From positions 3,648,087 to 3,712,086 of the forward strand of contig NC_023755.2 in the NCBI RefSeq assembly GCF_000499845.2: DNA of 64,000 nucleotides, read 5' to 3'. How positions within the stretch are numbered: the stretch's first letter is position 1; every line of letters begins with the position of its first letter. Source of the DNA: Phaseolus vulgaris (lineage: Eukaryota; Streptophyta; Magnoliopsida; Fabales; Fabaceae). Made by a program: the position numbers and the translations under genes. The notes under the pieces are model-generated. The model ran no database searches and was not told the DNA's origin. It worked only from the letters and a program-made list of their open reading frames with translations. Below, one piece after another: positions 12,074 through 22,980 of this stretch.

Positions 12074-14825
12074 AACCTCTATCATAGAACAATTAATGCA
12101 CATTGCAACAACCTCCTTCTCGATAATTATCATGTTATAAAAGAAGTTCAATTGTGACTTTACACATGTCACATAATTGCAAGATCAAGAAATATGGCAT
12201 GAAGGTGAAATTAAACTTCCTTATTTCAATCAATAAAGTTAAGCCTATAAAAATTTGGCACATATATGTGAGAATTCATTATATTAAAACCTAATGCTTC
12301 ACAAAATTTCACATAAGTTGAATCATAAAACTCATGTTATACTTATAATATTCAAACAAAAAGTATATCAATGTTCCTTTAGATAATACATCAACTCAAT
12401 ATAAAAATAATGATATTAATATAACTGTAACAATAACAATATTAAAACATATACTAACTATTTTGGGTATATAAGTAAAATTAATGGTGTACATAAAATT
12501 GTTTACAATAACAAAATTTAATTATGATACATACATGTTTAATAATAATGAATTTCAATAAATTCATAAACTAAAAAATATATAATATATCATATTTTAT
12601 TTTCTAAATAATTGACATAAATTATCATTAATTTAAAATTAAATAAATTTACCTTAGCTATTTTAATAACTAATAAAATTCATTATTATTTTTAAATACA
12701 AGTATACATGCATATGCTTGTTGTTATTAATCATAAATAACATTTTTTTATTAATTGCATTCTAAGCATATACCATTCAAATAAAGTCTTTTACAACTCC
12801 AAGTGTCTATTATGAAAATGAGTTAATCTTGTATTATTAACAAGGTTTGAGACCCAAAGCACCTATCATGGACTTATTATCGGCATCTCACAACACAACC
12901 CTAACTCCCATAACATCCTCAATGGGTGTATAGCTTTCATCCATGACATTTTTTTTTTTATATATATTAACATGTTACAACTCTAATTATAATGTGTGAA
13001 AATGATTTATTAGTATATCATGCATAATGCTTAGATGATTTTGTAAAATTGTTTGAATTGCTAACTATATGTTCTTTTTTGTTTAACCATAATGTATGGA
13101 GGGTTGAATTGAAGATGAAGGATAAAGAATTTACCATTGGACCAAAAATTATAAGCAATAGGGCAAAATACTATTTCTTTAAGAAGAAAGATTTTAGGAA
13201 AGACATTGAATATTTCTTTTATTTGTTGGGAGAGAAATTTAAAAAAATTATAAGTTTCTTATTTTTAACAATGAATTTGGATGGAAATGTGCACGAGGTG
13301 TTGCATAATTCTTTTTTATAATATATTTTTCTAACTATATATATATTATTATTTTTGTTAAAAAATAGAGTAATAACTATTTTTAATTGATATAATACTT
13401 TCTATATAATTTATTTATTTCATTCTTTTTTCTAGTCATCTTAAAAAGTGAAGATAAAGTTTTGTACTTCTTTCTTTTTCTTTTATCATATAAAGATACA
13501 CATTTTTCAATCTATTTGTTTTAGTTTCTTATCTATTTTTTTTAATAATATTAATCCAAACAAAAAATTAAAAGGAAAATTGTATTAACCTCCTTGTAAA
13601 CCCTTTTTGGAATCCCTTTTAATTTTGAAATACACAACAATTTATTATTATATGATAATACTAAAACCTTTACTAGTGTTTCCCAATTAAATAGTGATTT
13701 CCAAGAACAGAGTTCAATCTAATCACATTTGCACTCGTGATAAATTTCGTAACTAGGAAAACTTTCTAATCTCAAGGCAAATATTCATTCCAGCAAGTAA
13801 CGAACAACTTCATAAAGTGTCTTATGTATCTTAGCCAGAACCAACTTTAGATAAACATCATATTCCATTGCCACTGCATCATCAACTTTGTTCTCTTATA
13901 AAAAAGTTTACATGAATTGAATAAGAAATTCTTTAGGACTAAATATATATCAAGATTCAAACAGTGGTAAAACTCTAGAATGTGTTTTTGGTTTCTTCTA
14001 TGTTTGAAGTTTCATATTCATCTTTTGTTGACTGTTGCATCACCCTTAGTCTTTGTCCATCCTAAAAAGTTAACACCAAAGCACCTGTGAACAACTTTTG
14101 GCAGGGATTGAGTTGGCAAGGTAAAATATGAAAATTTAAAAACATAAGCATGTGAAGATGGAAGAGAGAAATTATAATATACATTCTTAAAAGGAGAAGG
14201 GAAATACCACACAAGGAAAGCATCTTTGAGCAATGTCACAGCACAAGCACTTGAGCTAAGCCACCTTTGCTTTCTTGCTGCTTCAAATCTGCCTTTCACG
14301 TCCTGTTTTACTCACTTTTTCTCTACTTTTACATTGCTGCACATTGAAGAAAGAACTGATCCTTTCAACCAGTTCCTTTAAGCAAATAACCCCATTCATT
14401 AAGTTATTACATCACCTTCACACAAACCTAGTAAAAACAAATTCAACTATTTACTATTTAGCATTTCATGTTTCATACCAGATAACAATTGTCATGTTTT
14501 ATAATCACTAAGATAAAACTAATAATTGCAGAAATGTGAGTTAACAAGAGGCCTTTTGTCCATTATTTTCTGGTTCTTTTTCATATTTAGATTACTACTA
14601 CTAAAGCTCATGCAGCTTCTTCATCAAATTATTCCTTTCTTAAACCAAGGTAGTGTGAGGAGTTCTATTGTGTAGGAAAGTGAGACAACCGCCACCACTG
14701 TGTTTTCTTCCATCTTTTGCCTTCTTAAGTAGAATTTGGTTGCTTCAGAATCGAATATTGGGTTACTTGTGGATAGCCATATAAGCTTTAGCTTGCTGTG
14801 GCATAGATACAAGGAAGAATAGGAT
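12074..14825. other. AT-rich intergenic region
   Basis: No gene is supported. An open frame at 13049-13321 (+) has only low-complexity Lys/Phe-rich content. The part nearest 14825 is probably the decayed upstream region of the MCTP locus. Confidence 0.45.
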
Positions 14826-15228
14826 ATGAAGGAGGCAGTGGAGATCATTGATGCTCACAAGTGCATTTGTTGAAGTAGAGTTTGAAAACCAATTAAAAGA
14901 ACCAGAATTGTCCTAAAGAACCTGAACCCCACTTGGAATCAGAAACTGTTATTCCATTTGGATGCAACAAAACCTTACCTTCACCAAACTATTGAAGTCC
15001 AATCCCAAAGCTTCTTTTAGCTTTCCTACTTCAGAATTAGAAAACCTGTCATCTCCAACTTCACCAAAAGTACAAGAATGCAAATCCAACACTACCGATC
15101 TTCCTGATTGTCCATTCCCAATCACAGAAAATATTCTTACTGACATAACATCAAAAGCTGATCACAAAGAGCACACCCCAAAATCAATCACAAAAGGAGC
15201 TGAGAAAGTAAACTCAGCTGCAGTGTAG
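14826..15228 (+). pseudogene. Broken N-terminal C2 domain and linker of the MCTP gene
   Basis: Just upstream of the intact MCTP frame are remains of a further amino-terminal C2 domain. Bases 14829-14861 encode a VEIIDAH strand-1 motif. Then comes FVEVEFENQL (about 14870-14900), a frameshift, and a block from about 14909 encoding TRIVLKNLNPTWNQKLLF, the signature middle of a C2 domain. The calcium-loop segment between these pieces and the second half of the domain are missing. An open frame at 14962-15228 then encodes a Ser/Pro/Thr-rich linker of the kind that follows the first C2 domain in four-C2 MCTPs, ending at a stop. Another frame change precedes the intact CDS at 15321. An unrecognised intron is possible but would not explain all breaks. 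Confidence 0.7.
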
Positions 15229-15320
15229 TGGCATTGATACTGGTCAAGATCTAAAAGAAAGCATAGAGCCTGTCCTACAGATAACACTGCAACTACACAA
15301 ACAACAAGCTGCATTCGCCA

Positions 15321-17741
15321 ATGATTCCAATAAAGAGAAGACAAAGAGGTGCTCCAGCCACAATGCACTCAGTTGGTCCTCAAGTTCATCCTAGTGGGCA
15401 AGATGAAGACTACAATCTGAGGGAGACCGATCCACAGCTCGGGGGGGAGCGGTGGCCAAATGCCAGAAGAGGGTGGATGACTGGTGGTGAAAGATTCACA
15501 AGCACACATGACCTTGTTGAGCAGATGTTCTATCTGTATGTTCGGGTAGTGAAAGCCAAGGATCTTCACCGCAGCACTCTTTCCTCAAGCTGTGATCCTT
15601 ACGTGGAAGTGAAGCTGGGGAACTACAAAGGGAGAACAAAGCACATAGAGAATAAAACAAACCCAGAATGGAACCAAGTCTACGCTTTCTCCAAAGACAG
15701 AATTCAATCTTCTGTTTTGGAAGTCCTAGTGAAAGACAAAGAAATGTTGGGAAGAGATGATTGTATTGGAAGGGTGGCATTTGATCTCAACGAGGTTCCA
15801 ACCAGAGTTCCCCCGGATAGTCCACTGGCTCCTCAGTGGTACAGACTCGAGGACCGGCGAGGAGGTGACATCATGCTTGCAGTGTGGATGGGAACTCAAG
15901 CTGATGAGGCCTTCTCAGAGGCTTGGCATTCTGATGCTGCCACTGTGTACGGAGAGGGTGTTTTCAATGCCAGATCAAAGGTTTATTTGTCACCAAAACT
16001 GTGGTATCTCAGGGTGAATGTCATTGAAGCACAAGATGTGATACCAAGTGACAGAAACCGGCTGCCAGAGGTTTTTGTCAAGGCGCAGATGGGGAGCCAG
16101 GTGTTGAAGACCAAGATATGTCCAACTAGGACAACCACACCACTTTGGAATGAAGATTTGGTCTTTGTGGCGGCTGAACCATTTGAGGAGAAGTTGACAA
16201 TCACTGTGGAGGATCGCGTGCACCCTTCAAAAGATGAAGTACTTGGGAAGATGATCTTGCCACTGACCCTCTTTGAGAAGCGGCTCGACCACAGGCCAGT
16301 TCATTCGCGCTGGTTCAATCTTGAGAAGTTTGGTTTTGGAATGATGGAAGCTGATAGGAGAAATGAGCTTAAATTTTCAAGCAGGATTCACCTAAGAATT
16401 AGCCTTGAAGGTGGATACCACGTCCTTGATGAGTCCACTTTGTACTCAAGTGACCAAAGACCAACAGCTAGACAGCTATGGAAGCAGCCTATTGGGGTAC
16501 TTGAAGTAGGCATCTTAGGAGCACAAGGACTCCTCCCAATGAAGATGAGGGATGGCCATGGCAGCACAGATGCATACTGTGTTGCCAAGTACGGTCAAAA
16601 ATGGGTCAGAACCAGAACAATTGTTGACACTCATAGTCCAAAATGGAATGAGCAATACACATGGGAGGTTTATGATCCTTGCTCTGTAATAACACTTGGT
16701 GTTTTTGACAACTGCCATTTAGGTGGGGGCGAAAAAGCCCCTGCAGGCACTGCGGCCAGGGATTCAAGAATTGGAAAGGTAAGAATTAGACTCTCAACAC
16801 TTGAAGCTCAAAGGATATACACTCATAGTTACCCACTTCTTGTTTTGCACACACATGGTGTTAAGAAAATGGGTGAGCTTCAGCTAGCCGTGAGGTTCAC
16901 TAGCCTCTCACTGGCTAACATGATTTACATTTATGGCCAACCCTTGCTTCCAAAGATGCATTACTTGCGCCCTTTCACAGTTAACCAAATAGAGAGTTTG
17001 AGGTACCAAGCCATGAACATTGTGGCCGGGAGGCTTGGAAGAGCTGAACCTCCCCTCAGAAAGGAGGTGGTGGAGTACATGTTGGATGTTGATTCCAATA
17101 TGTGGAGCATGAGAAGAAGCAAAGCCAACTTCTTCCGCATCATGTCACTTTTCTCTGGCATCATCACAATGGGGCAGTGGTTTAGCCAAGTTTGCAATTG
17201 GAAGAGCCCCATCACATCCGTCCTAGTTCACATTCTCTTCCTAATACTAATTTGCTACCCTGAACTGATACTTCCAACTTTGTTTCTCTACATGTTCTTG
17301 ATTGGCCTGTGGAACTATAGGTTTAGGCCAAGAAACCCACCCCACATGGACACAAAACTGTCATGGGCAGAAGCAGTTCACCCTGATGAACTTGATGAAG
17401 AGTTTGACACATTCCCAACTTCTAGACCACATGATGTGGTGAGAATGAGGTATGACAAACTTAGAAGTGTTGCAGGAAGGATCCAAACAGTTGTTGCAGA
17501 CATAGCAACGCAGGGAGAGAGGCTTCATTCTCTACTGAGTTGGAGAGACACCAGAGCCACCAGCCTCTTCGTAGTCTTCAGTTTGTGTTCAGCTGTGGTT
17601 CTGTATGCAACACCACCAAAAGTGGTAGCTATGGTAACAGGTGTGTATTATCTAAGGCATCCAAAGTTTCGCAGCAAACTTCCTTCTGTACCCATCAACT
17701 TCTTCAAGAGGCTTCCAGCTAGAACAGATAGCATGTTGTGA
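15321..17741 (+). CDS. Multiple C2 domain and transmembrane region protein (MCTP, FTIP/QUIRKY family)
   Basis: A single-exon gene of 806 residues. MCTPs sit at the endoplasmic reticulum and plasmodesmata, tether membranes through C2 domains and affect cell-to-cell trafficking; FTIP1 exports florigen and QUIRKY acts in organ shape. Three C2 domains are seen: about 68-195 (LYVRVVKAKDL, SCDPYVEVKLG, NPEWNQVYAFS), about 230-350 (LRVNVIEAQDV, TPLWNEDLVF) and about 395-520 (LEVGILGAQGL, STDAYCVAKYG, SPKWNEQYTWEVYD). A C-terminal PRT_C region (about 650-806) carries hydrophobic segments near residues 631-670 and 745-775. Length matches three-C2 members. The first ATG (15321) gives an unusual MIPIKRRQ start; an inner ATG at 15363 lies nearer conserved sequence. 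Upstream remains suggest the locus descends from a four-C2 form. The frame is intact, so a truncated protein may still be made. Confidence 0.92.
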   Translation: MIPIKRRQRGAPATMHSVGPQVHPSGQDEDYNLRETDPQLGGERWPNARRGWMTGGERFTSTHDLVEQMFYLYVRVVKAKDLHRSTLSSSCDPYVEVKLGNYKGRTKHIENKTNPEWNQVYAFSKDRIQSSVLEVLVKDKEMLGRDDCIGRVAFDLNEVPTRVPPDSPLAPQWYRLEDRRGGDIMLAVWMGTQADEAFSEAWHSDAATVYGEGVFNARSKVYLSPKLWYLRVNVIEAQDVIPSDRNRLPEVFVKAQMGSQVLKTKICPTRTTTPLWNEDLVFVAAEPFEEKLTITVEDRVHPSKDEVLGKMILPLTLFEKRLDHRPVHSRWFNLEKFGFGMMEADRRNELKFSSRIHLRISLEGGYHVLDESTLYSSDQRPTARQLWKQPIGVLEVGILGAQGLLPMKMRDGHGSTDAYCVAKYGQKWVRTRTIVDTHSPKWNEQYTWEVYDPCSVITLGVFDNCHLGGGEKAPAGTAARDSRIGKVRIRLSTLEAQRIYTHSYPLLVLHTHGVKKMGELQLAVRFTSLSLANMIYIYGQPLLPKMHYLRPFTVNQIESLRYQAMNIVAGRLGRAEPPLRKEVVEYMLDVDSNMWSMRRSKANFFRIMSLFSGIITMGQWFSQVCNWKSPITSVLVHILFLILICYPELILPTLFLYMFLIGLWNYRFRPRNPPHMDTKLSWAEAVHPDELDEEFDTFPTSRPHDVVRMRYDKLRSVAGRIQTVVADIATQGERLHSLLSWRDTRATSLFVVFSLCSAVVLYATPPKVVAMVTGVYYLRHPKFRSKLPSVPINFFKRLPARTDSML

Positions 17742-20439
17742 TGCATAGCAAAGAGTTCAGTATGAATTTTATTCATTTTGTGGAATTTTACTTTTAATGT
17801 TGTAACTTACAGAATATCTGCTATTCAAGATCAATGTTCTCATTTCACAAAGTTAGATCCCTGATTCAGATTAGCATCCCTGAATTTTACCTATGTAACA
17901 AAACTCAAACACAAAATCAATGATACAAACACAAATAACGTAGTAACAATGTAAATTGTATTTATAATACATGCACAGTGTATTTATAATACATAGCAAA
18001 AAGTTTAATTTAATTTTTACTATTTTTATGTACAATATTTTGTGTTAGCATAATTCATTGGAAGCCAACTTTTAAACTGGTTATAAATATAATCTATATA
18101 AAAAAATGTCATTAGTTTTTTTTTATCAACAACAACAAATGTCATTTAGTACGGCAACTTTTTTTTATAATTGATGTATAAAGATGAATTTTATCGAATT
18201 TACAACTATTTGATAATTTTAAAATTGAGACAATTGGATAAGTTATTCTTGTAAAATCGATTTTAAAATAAAAAAAATCGTGTTTTGGAAACATAACTTT
18301 TAATTGTTTTTTCAATTTCTACTTGCAACCTAGTTACATCATCTATAATATATATTTGAAAATTCATATCTTGAAGGATATTTTTTTAATACTATTTGAT
18401 ATTGATTTTGTAGCAATGTAAAAAAAAAAAAAGAAAAAAGATAGAAACACCCATATAACTTTTTTTTCTTTCTCTCTTCAATCCTCACCCTTCTCTCTGC
18501 ATACATTAACTATTTTAGAATTTGGTCAGACCACGTAGTTGAGGAGTTAAGAAACATTTCTACTCGATCAGATTATCAAATAAAGTAAGTTCATTTTTGC
18601 TCTAAAGATTTTTTATTCTCTGTTTTTCCTTGGAATTTAGTTATCAATATTGATGGGGTCACTTGAAAAGAGTAATAATCTCAACTTATTTTACTATATA
18701 CTGAAATTATGTTCTGTTTGGATAACTTGCATTAGGCCCTTAAATTTTGAAGTTTATCCAGACTAAGAGAACAAAATTCTAGAGGTTGTGGAGGGGACGT
18801 GGTCCCAATATTCAATTTCTTTTACAGGGATGTTGTGTGTTTATATATTGTGTTGTTGTTCATATATTATTTAAAAATTGTAGAAATATTATATTTTGAT
18901 GGTTTAGTATTTAAGTGTTATTTTTTTTATTGTTAAATAGACTTTTGAATATTGTGGATCGCGTTTTGAATGATATTGTATTATGAGAATGATATGAAAT
19001 AATGTATGAACTGATGTTTGTTTGTGTATTAAGTATTGAAGCCTATTTAGTAACAAAGATCTCTGAGAGCTTCATTGATGATCTAAGTCACATAGACTAA
19101 GATATCATGTGGTGAGAAGCTGATGGGGAGTTCATGCACACCGTGACATATGAGATGCACGACTTGGATTGTATTGAACTTACATTGATCATTTCTCTTG
19201 GATTCGTTGGTAATCTTTGGATCAGGTGTTAGTCTCTAGTAGGACTTACTACTTACTTAATACGAGTCTTCTGGAAGGCGCGTCAATTATTATTATGTTT
19301 GTTGAATATCCTGGAAGTGTAGATCCATGTGGGTTTATGTGATTGTTTTATGTTGGGATTTGAAGATGATTAAATAATTGAGAAATTGATCCATGTAATT
19401 TGGTTTTCTCTTTTGATTTAATTGTGTATATTATAAAATTTTATTTTTACTAGCTTACCCTTACTTTTTACTTTTTTGGTTGTGTTGTGAATTATGATGA
19501 TTGTACTATGTATACGAGCAGATGATCATATAGGTGTCAGAAAGTTTGAGAGACTTTATGATATTGTTTTGAAACTTATATTGTAAATATTTGTATTTAT
19601 ATAAGCTTTAATAATGTATTAGGAATGTTTTGAATTTTTTTTTAAGAGATATGTAAAACTTGTATTATAATAATTAGATGTATTTGTTTGGGTGTTACGG
19701 ATTACAAGTGCATGATAAAACTCTTTAAAGATAAGACTATAATGCATAATTGATTACTTATTAATATCCAAAACTCAACTCAAAAATAAAAAATCTCACC
19801 AAATTAATAACTTAAAAAAATATATTCAATGAGTATGTAAACTTTTATAATTAAATTATGATATAAATATTAATTTGAAGAAATTTTGGTTTTCAATGTA
19901 CTACTGTGTAGTATGACTTTAAATTAATTATTTTAAAATAATAATTTTATCATACATTTATAATGGAATGATAATATAACTGTTTTATATTATTAACATA
20001 TTTAAATTAAATTCATTACAAAGGAGAAGGAAAATCATGAAACGAGAAACTTAAGTCCAGTTTGAGATATATTTTAGTCTTTAATGTTTTTAAAATTTTA
20101 AATATATAATTATTTTTTTAGTTTGTAGTTTTTTTTCCATTTTAAAAACTTGTTAATAAATCATAAAAATATATATGCACCTTTATATAAATTTGTGAAG
20201 AAAACATAATGGACAAAGGGAACAAAACAAAACAATTTTTAATTTCTTTTTTATGCATTTTGAAGGTTTGATTTGAAATCATCAACGAATCGAACTCAAA
20301 ACAATATATAATTTCTTTTTTATGCATTTCACATTTCTTATATTTTCATTTATATATTAAACCATGTTATTATTTGTACACTTATATTAAAATTCAAAAT
20401 TCAAAATTTAAAATTTAAAATTTTACTTTTAAAAAAGAA
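17742..20439. other. MCTP 3' region and AT-rich intergenic DNA with a possible LTR remnant
   Basis: The first ~200 bases are the likely 3' UTR. Between about 18460 and 19760 the base composition and phrasing (a polyadenylation-like end followed by GGGTGTTACGG) resemble an old LTR, but no partner LTR, primer site or coding remnant was found. The rest is AT-rich with no gene. Confidence 0.35.
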
Positions 20440-20820
20440 GTCACAAAATAATAAATATCCTCCTCTCATATACTTTTAAAATAATAAAATAAAATATAAA
20501 TATAAAGATAAAATTAAAATAAAATAAAATAAAATAAAAGTTAATAGAAAAATTCCTTTTATATATAGGTATAGATAAAAGAAAAAAAAAATAAATCTGT
20601 AAAATAATATAATAAAATATTTCTATAAGAATAAAATATAAAATAAAAATAAAAATTAATATATAAAAAAATAAGAAAAAAAAAATATATACCGAAAACA
20701 ATTAAAAAAGGGGAATCAGGTATATATAGAATATATAGATAAAAGAAAAAAGATATAGATTTGTAAAATAATAAAATAAAATATTTTTATAAGAATAAAA
20801 TAGAAATAAAATAAAATAAG

Positions 20821-20867
<47 letters not shown>

Positions 20868-21140
20868 TCTATTAAAAAAAATCCCTTTATTGATATAGAA
20901 AAAATAAAAAGTCAAAATGACAAATATTCCGTTTCATATATTTTTAAAATAATAAAATAAAATATAAGTACAAAGATAAAATTAGAATAAAATAAAATGA
21001 AAACCCATGGTATAGATAAAAGAAAAAAGATATAAATCTGTAAAATAATAAAATAAATTATTTTTATAAGAATATAATAGAAATAAAATAAAATATTAAT
21101 ATATAAAGATAAAAAATAAAATAAAATATATATACGAGAA
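20440..21140. repeat. Imperfect AT-rich tandem units around a TA microsatellite
   Basis: Three imperfect copies of an A/T-only block start near 20440, 20700 and 20930. Each has AAAATAATAAAATAAAATAT-like runs, then a TATAGATAAAAGAAAAAAGATATA segment, then AAGAATAAAATAGAAATAAAATA. Copies 2 and 3 are separated by the TA microsatellite. Confidence 0.6.
20823..20864. repeat. (TA)n microsatellite
   Basis: About 21 uninterrupted TA units. Confidence 0.95.
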
Positions 21141-21255
21141 GCAAAAGAGGAATACCATATAGATTATTTCTTTTAATATTTTGTTGTCTAATCTTTGAAT
21201 TCAATTTCAATATTAATTTTGTTTAAACAGTGACTGAGATTATAGTAAATATAAA

Positions 21256-21265
21256 TATATAAATA
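21256..21265 (+). promoter_or_regulatory. Possible TATA box of the GCK-domain gene
   Basis: TATATAAATA lies about 140 bases before the ATG at 21406. The surrounding DNA is AT-rich, so this is only a candidate. Confidence 0.35.
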
Positions 21266-21405
21266 GTGAATGGTTGTTATAGAAGCAGAGACAAGGGTTT
21301 TAGGTTTTAAAATTTAGAGGGTTTAAGGAAGTTTTAAGGAGAGCATAGCATCTGTTCTCTCTTTCCTTCTTCTTATTGTCGGTGTTTGTTTTATCTTGCG
21401 ACACC

Positions 21406-21801
21406 ATGTCCACACCTCCGAAGGAAGTTCCGAAGGAAGCTCCGAAGGAACAATCCGGTGCGAAAGCGCAGGATCTCCTCGCCGATCCGGCAGGTTCGGA
21501 GCCCCCCCAAGCAGAGGAAGAGGAAGAGGAAGAAGAAGGAGAGTGCGGGTTCTGCCTCTTCATGAAAGGGGGCGGCTGCCGCGACGCCTTCATCGGATGG
21601 GAGAAGTGCGTCCAAGAAGCCGAGACCAACGACGATGACCTCCTCGAGAAGTGCGCCCATGTCACCGCCGCCTTGAAGCAGTGTATGGACGCCCACTCCG
21701 ACTACTACGAGCCCCTCCTCCGCGCTGAGAAGCTCGCCGAAGAACAGGCCATTGTTGAATTGGAAAAGGAAAACGTAAATTCCCAGCAAGACCAAAAGTA
21801 A
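21406..21801 (+). CDS. GCK-domain protein
   Basis: A small acidic protein of 131 residues. After a Pro/Lys/Glu N-terminus (MSTPPKEVPKEAPKE) and a polyglutamate stretch (about 46-55) comes a GCK domain (about 56-110): GECGFCLFMKGGGC, then FIGWEKC, LLEKC and LKQCMDAH, giving regularly spaced cysteines. The C-terminus is a short charged helix. The molecular role of plant GCK proteins is poorly known; the Cys pattern resembles disulphide-bonded helical-hairpin proteins of the mitochondrial intermembrane space, but that is only an analogy. The first in-frame ATG at 21406 is chosen. The coding part is GC-rich compared with its flanks, which supports a real gene. The stop codon overlaps a GTAAGT donor-like sequence, so a downstream exon and a longer C-terminus remain possible. 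Confidence 0.85.
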   Translation: MSTPPKEVPKEAPKEQSGAKAQDLLADPAGSEPPQAEEEEEEEEGECGFCLFMKGGGCRDAFIGWEKCVQEAETNDDDLLEKCAHVTAALKQCMDAHSDYYEPLLRAEKLAEEQAIVELEKENVNSQQDQK

Positions 21802-22980
21802 GTTACAACTCATTTAACTTTAATACAGGTAAAAATGAAAAAGTTGATTTTAGCTTATGAAAGAGGTTTGATTCATTTTACCATTTTTTTTCTCTTATTA
21901 GTTTTTTTAGCCTGATTCTTAAACCTAAAGCAGGATTTCTGCTTTAACTCTTGTAGTTCTGTTGTATTTCCATTTCCATTTTGAAATAAATAAATAGTTT
22001 GGCTTTGGTTACCTAAAGAAGTTTTACATGCCACGACGAATGATCTCTAAGCTGCCAACAATGCTGATCATGGCTTGTCTATGCAAGGATAATTTGAAAT
22101 TCAATATTGTCTGTAACCATGCAAACCTTAACAAGACATTCAGCACCTGTGTATGGTTTCAACAAATCATCAACTTCCACAAATAAAACTCACTAAAAAA
22201 GCAATCCATATTGTCTAATGAGAATGGTATATATACTATGAGAGTATGTTTAAGTGAATTTTTTCAATAGAAGAAAATAAGTAATTTAAGAAACTCTCTC
22301 ATATTAGTTTCTCCAAATTCACTTTTTAAATTTGTTCATATAAAAGTTCAGCTATAAGTAACCCATGTAAGATATTATAATGTGTTTAAGATAAAGAGTT
22401 TTTTGTTTTGCTCAACTTTATCATAACTCAAACACATACTTAGATTCTTCACAGTAACATTGTATTATTAGCATTTCTCATTTCTACTTAATGTCGAACT
22501 CAAACACAAATTTGGATTCTTCACAGAAACATCATATTATTAGCATAGACCTATGTTTAAGTAACAATTAAATTTTTGTTTAACATAGTTTATACAAGCA
22601 GCGACAATTCAAACTACAATCTGAGTGTGTAGATTATTTTTTAGAAAGAAAAGCAGAAATTCAACATAAACATCTTGGAAAATATCCAAGTCGAATAAGT
22701 TTTTGTTCCCGTTGTTAAGTTCATACCATAGCTGCGAAATAGACACTTTTATGAGGGAGTAGGAGTTTGTCTCTGAGCCATCGGTTCTTGGAATCTATGC
22801 CAAGGTCCCAATATGTGGAGAAAATGGCTGTAGATATTGAGAATATCCAGGCCAGGTCCCAATAAATAGCAGCAGCAAGATGGAAAGAATCTTATCCACA
22901 TCCGCAACGTAGGAGAGGATCGAAGTCTGGTCTTAGAAACACAACACAGCACAATATACAAAAGCAGTAACCAGAGAAAA
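21802..22980. other. Intergenic region between the GCK gene and the methyltransferase pseudogene
   Basis: It holds the likely 3' UTR of the GCK gene. No other coding or RNA feature is supported. Confidence 0.5.

Noticed and set aside
13049..13321. Open frame of 90 residues in AT-rich DNA
   Set aside because: Lys/Phe/Ile-rich composition expected by chance at this base content; no domain or splice context.
21391..21813. Minus-strand open frame over the GCK gene
   Set aside because: It is antisense to the plus-strand frame, whose Cys pattern and composition fit a known family; the antisense translation is low-complexity Leu/Phe.
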